A stretch of 31,964 nt of DNA from Dimorphilus gyrociliatus (Eukaryota > Annelida > Polychaeta > Dinophilidae). How positions within the stretch are numbered: position 1 is the stretch's first letter; every line of letters begins with the position of its first letter. Below the pieces are notes generated by a model, which was given only the letters and a program-made list of their open reading frames with translations, was not told the DNA's origin and did no database searches. Where the stretch lies: the NCBI GenBank assembly GCA_904063045.1, contig CAJFCJ010000130.1, positions 1 through 31,964 of the forward strand, read 5' to 3'. The translations under genes were made by a program, and so were the position numbers. Of this stretch, positions 29,071 to 31,964 are shown one piece after another.

Positions 29071-30050
29071 TTTATCTATTTTTGTCATTTAAGGATTAAA
29101 AAGTAATTTTTTATAAAAAAATGGATTGGTGAATTGCCAATTCAGCTACTTCTTTTCTCTTCATTATATCCAATTAATTATGATTAATTAATTTATTGAC
29201 AATTCTCCCCAATGAAAATATATCTTTTTCAACATTTTCATTTGTTTTCATTTTTAAATTTTTCATATTGAAAAAGTAATCTTTTGTTAAATTCTACAAA
29301 ACGAAAAAAAACAAAAATGTAAAAATCAAAATACAAAAATAAACAAACAAAACTTCATAGAAAATATTTTCCAATAGAATATTTCCATTCATTGAAAATT
29401 CATTTATATGAATAAAATTGAAAGCTTTAAAAATATGTTTTGAAATTTTTAGACACTCAACTCTTGTGAAAATGTTTTGTTTTGAACAATTCAATTTTTG
29501 ATAGACAAGGGATTTTTCTATAAAACAAATGTGATTGTCTCTATCTCTTTTCAGAAATTTCAAAACTGGTAAAATGATGGAATAATTTATTAATTTTTCA
29601 ATTAATAATATGATCTGTTATCATACATTTTTCATAAACTTCTGTACGAGCTTTGTTTAATAGATGGACGCTAAAATAAACTGGTAATATAGTTATATAT
29701 AAAAATTAATATGTATAGTGTAAGTCTGTAAAAATTGATAGGCCAATTTTTAAAACACCAAAAATGTTTTCATTGTTTTAAGTTTGTTTTTTTTTGTTGA
29801 AATTTACGTGAAAAAAGAGCTATATTTAAGAATACTGAAAAAAATTAGAGAAAATGGTCATATTTGCGAATATTATTAGGAAAAAATTTTACGATGATGC
29901 ACAATTTGAGTCTGAGGATGAACTTTGGAAAAATGTTCTTACTAACTTGTCAATAAAAATCCTGACTTGTTGTCTTTTTTGATAATGAAAAAGATTTTTA
30001 ATGTATGGCCTATCAAAATTCACAGTGTCTGGGTTTTTATGACCATGACT
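29071..30050. other. AT-rich spacer, no gene recognised
   Basis: No exon, repeat or RNA gene recognised. An 89-codon minus frame (29294-29563) is low-complexity and unconvincing. Confidence 0.35.
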
Positions 30051-30447
30051 TTATATATATTTGTATGGTTTGTATCGTTTTTCAATTTGTCTCTTCTTCC
30101 AAAGTTTAAATGCTGTAATTAATTCTCCAAGTGAAAATATGATTGGATTTGATATAGAATTTAATGGTAGAATTACTGAGACAATTAGACCATAAACATC
30201 ATTTTTAATAACAATATCATTTGTTAAAGACAAGATACCTGGAGAGATAAATAGATACACAGATAGATAGATAGATAGTATTTTTTTAAAAACCTAATAT
30301 TGATAATGGAGACCAAACAATTACATTTGTAATTACAATAATAAAAATATTCAATGTAAGTTTTTCAGTTGTTTTCTTTAATTTAACATTTGATGATGTA
30401 ATCAATTTGAATGATGAATTTTTAATAAAACAGAATAATTCAATATA
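30051..30447 (-). pseudogene. LGR-like rhodopsin-family GPCR fragment (end of TM5 to C-tail), cut by Tc1-like element
   Basis: Two minus-strand exons, 30447-30294 and 30238-30051, join in frame across a 55-nt phase-1 intron. They encode the end of helix 5 (LYIELFCF), the third loop, helix 6 (FIIVITNVIVWSPLSILG), and helix 7 with LPLNSISNPIIFSLG, then a short basic tail. The LPxNSxxNPI(I/L) pattern is typical of glycoprotein-hormone/relaxin-type (LGR) receptors. The exon runs uninterrupted up to the boundary of the transposon at 30448, so helices 1-5 must lie beyond the element if the locus is otherwise whole. The insertion falls in a Tyr codon of the coding sequence, so the receptor is presumably non-functional in this allele. 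Confidence 0.65.
30263..30282 (+). repeat. (ATAG)n microsatellite in GPCR intron
   Basis: About five GATA/ATAG units, within the 55-nt intron of the LGR-like fragment. Confidence 0.7.
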
Positions 30448-31964
30448 CAGTCCCGATAAAAAGTCTCGGCCAGGGTTGTTCTCAGAGTGGAAAAAGTGAA
30501 TTATTTAACTAACAGGACTTGCTTAATTATCTTTTTTTGTTTAGAATGAAGGATAAGACATTTATACAACCGAATTTATAAATAGAATTCATTAAAAAAT
30601 TTTTCCTGCTTTACAGTATTTTTTATTTAAAAATTTTCAAAAACAAGGAGGAGAAAAAATTTCGGCCATGCTTCCAAAAAACTTATCAAATGTCAATTTT
30701 AAACTAATAGTTTATTGCATAACCTTTTTTTGGATAACTAGTCGACACCTTTTTTTGATTGATCTGTATAGATTTTTTATGTAGTCCCCAGAAATGGAAA
30801 AAAATTCATCTTTTATAAGTATCTTCAAATCATTCAAATTTTTGGGTAATTTTTCATAGACCCTCTTTTTAAGCACTGCCCAAAGGTTTTCTATTATATT
30901 GATATCAGGACTTTGGGCAGGCCAATCTTTTATAAATTTTATTTTATTTTTTCTGAGGAATGTTTTAGAAATTTTCGAGGTATGGCATCTTGCCCCATCC
31001 TGCTGAAATGTGTTTTGTCTAGTGTATATAGGCAATAGATGATCTTTTAGAATCTCTATGTATTGCTGTGAATCCATGGATTCGTCACAAAATGCAAGAG
31101 CTCTGGAACCATCACATTTTATAGCTCCCCAAATCATTACCTTGCAGTTCTTTGCTTTAAAGCTCTTTCTGCAATATTGTGGTAGATGTTTATCTCCTGT
31201 TTTGCATCTGACTCTTGTCTTTTGCTTTGGGTACAGCTCCAAAGTTGATTCATCCGAAAATATGTAGCTTTCTATCTCCTCCTCAGTTTTTTTTAAGAAT
31301 TTTTTTGGCAAAGAGAATTCTCTTCTTTCGGTTACCTGAGTTAGTCAATGGTTTCACCTTTGCCACATAGCTCTTTAGCCCATAATTATAAAGGATCTTC
31401 TTAGCAGAAGATAAACTTACCTTACCTGCCATACTCCACTCATTGTATGCCTGTCTGGCAGAAAAAAATGGGTTTTTTTTTGAATTATAATAAGATTCCT
31501 CTTATCTGATTTGCATATCTTTCTTGGACGACCAGATCTTGGTTTGTCTTCCATTGAAGAACATTCTTTTGCCTTTTTTAGGTTGTATCTCACACTTGTA
31601 CGAGGAATATTTAGCTCTTTCGATATTTTGACCTGGCTTAGCCCTCTTTTATTTAATTGTACAATTTTCTGTCTCATTTCAAGACTTATCTTGCCCATTT
31701 TTTAATTTTTTATTGTTCTGTTGTTCTCTGATTGTGTAACACTACTCAGGAAATGTCATAGAAAAATATTAATGGGGTTTTTGTCTGATAATTATCTATT
31801 TTTTGGGCAGGAACAGGGAACATGGCCGAAATTTTTTCTCCTCCTTGTTTTTGAAAATTTTTAAATAAAAAATACTGTAAAGCAGGAAAAATTTTTAATG
31901 AATTCTATTTATAAATTCGGTTGTATATATGTCTTATCCTTCATTCTAAACAAAAAAAGATAAT
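30448..31964 (-). mobile_element. Tc1-like transposon with 223-bp IR/DR inverted repeats (right end beyond window)
   Basis: Begins CAGTCCCGATAAAAAGTCTC after a TA (30446-30447), as Tc1 elements do. The left terminal repeat (30448-30670) reappears inverted from 31821 to the window end with very few differences, so about 80 bp of the right repeat should lie outside and the whole element is about 1.6 kb. Inside the repeat, an outer box AAAAAGTCTCGGCCAGG (30458-30474) and an inner box AAAAAATTTCGGCCATG (30654-30670, and inverted at 31821-31837) form the direct repeats of an IR/DR arrangement like that of Sleeping Beauty-type elements. High similarity of the two repeats suggests a recent insertion. 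Confidence 0.85.
30712..31698 (-). pseudogene. Tc1-like DDE transposase, frameshifted
   Basis: Starts MGKISLEMRQKIVQLNKRG with a helix-turn-helix (VKISKELNIPRTSV) and the GRPR motif (PRSGRPRK). It continues AGKVSLSSAKKILYNYGLKS and the catalytic domain: Asp in FSDEST, Asp in QQDGARCHTS, Glu in DINIIENLW. I count 35 residues between the second Asp and the Glu (DD35E), one more than the usual DD34E of Tc1. C-terminal part complete to stop 30712. Frame breaks at homopolymers near 31468-31485 and near 31295-31312 make this copy non-coding as read. Confidence 0.85.

Noticed and set aside
31058-31267. Plus-strand frames at the right end
   Set aside because: Antisense to the Tc1-like transposase.

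Overview
The window looks like nuclear DNA from an invertebrate metazoan with an AT-rich genome (roughly 70-75 % A+T by eye) and very short spliceosomal introns, mostly 52-90 nt. Evidence for an animal is the set of protein families: rhodopsin-like and metabotropic-glutamate-like GPCRs, SRCR, CUB, PAN/apple, EGF, LDLa, F5/8C and F-type-lectin (FTP) modules, and mariner, Tc1-like and LTR transposons. I do not name a taxon. There is no operon-like organisation, RNA gene or CRISPR array that I can support.

Layout. 1-2.4 kb: two leucine-rich-repeat-like gene remnants of one family, separated by a decayed LTR-retrotransposon integrase fragment and a MITE relic. 2.6-3.3 kb (minus): an intact single-exon HD-domain phosphohydrolase-like gene. 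3.3-6.2 kb: no gene seen, one pair of diverged repeats. 6.2-7.9 kb (minus): LDLa-like and SRCR-like coding relics around an intact 206-bp MITE. 8.2-11.8 kb (plus): an intact eight-exon gene for a secreted 931-residue protein (signal peptide, EGF-like, PAN, four FTP-lectin-like domains, PAN); all seven introns are phase 1 and one holds a second MITE copy. 11.9-12.8 kb (minus): short-chain dehydrogenase pseudogene. 13.1-15.5 kb (minus): metabotropic glutamate receptor-like pseudogene. 16.0-18.7 kb (minus): SRCR-containing gene, apparently decayed, with an ITIH-C-like tail. 19.2-20.3 kb (plus): a second PAN/FTP locus, decayed. 20.4-21.6 kb: dead mariner. 21.8-22.3 kb: third FTP fragment. 22.7-22.9 kb (minus): F5/8C fragment. 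25.3-26.3 kb: intact rhodopsin-like GPCR. 27.6-29.1 kb: CUB-domain gene with lesions. 30.0-30.4 kb (minus): LGR-like GPCR fragment cut in an exon by a Tc1-like element (30.4 kb to beyond the window end) with long IR/DR-type inverted repeats.

Together, most of the coding DNA here encodes modules used in extracellular recognition or adhesion, many copies decayed, with two receptor families beside them. The strongest genes are the HD gene, the 931-aa PAN/FTP gene and the 322-aa GPCR. The most unusual structures are the all-phase-1 PAN/FTP gene, the MITE family with perfect 9-bp target duplications, and the IR/DR Tc1-like insertion in a receptor exon. Exon joins were made by eye from GT/GC...AG signals and frame, without transcript evidence.
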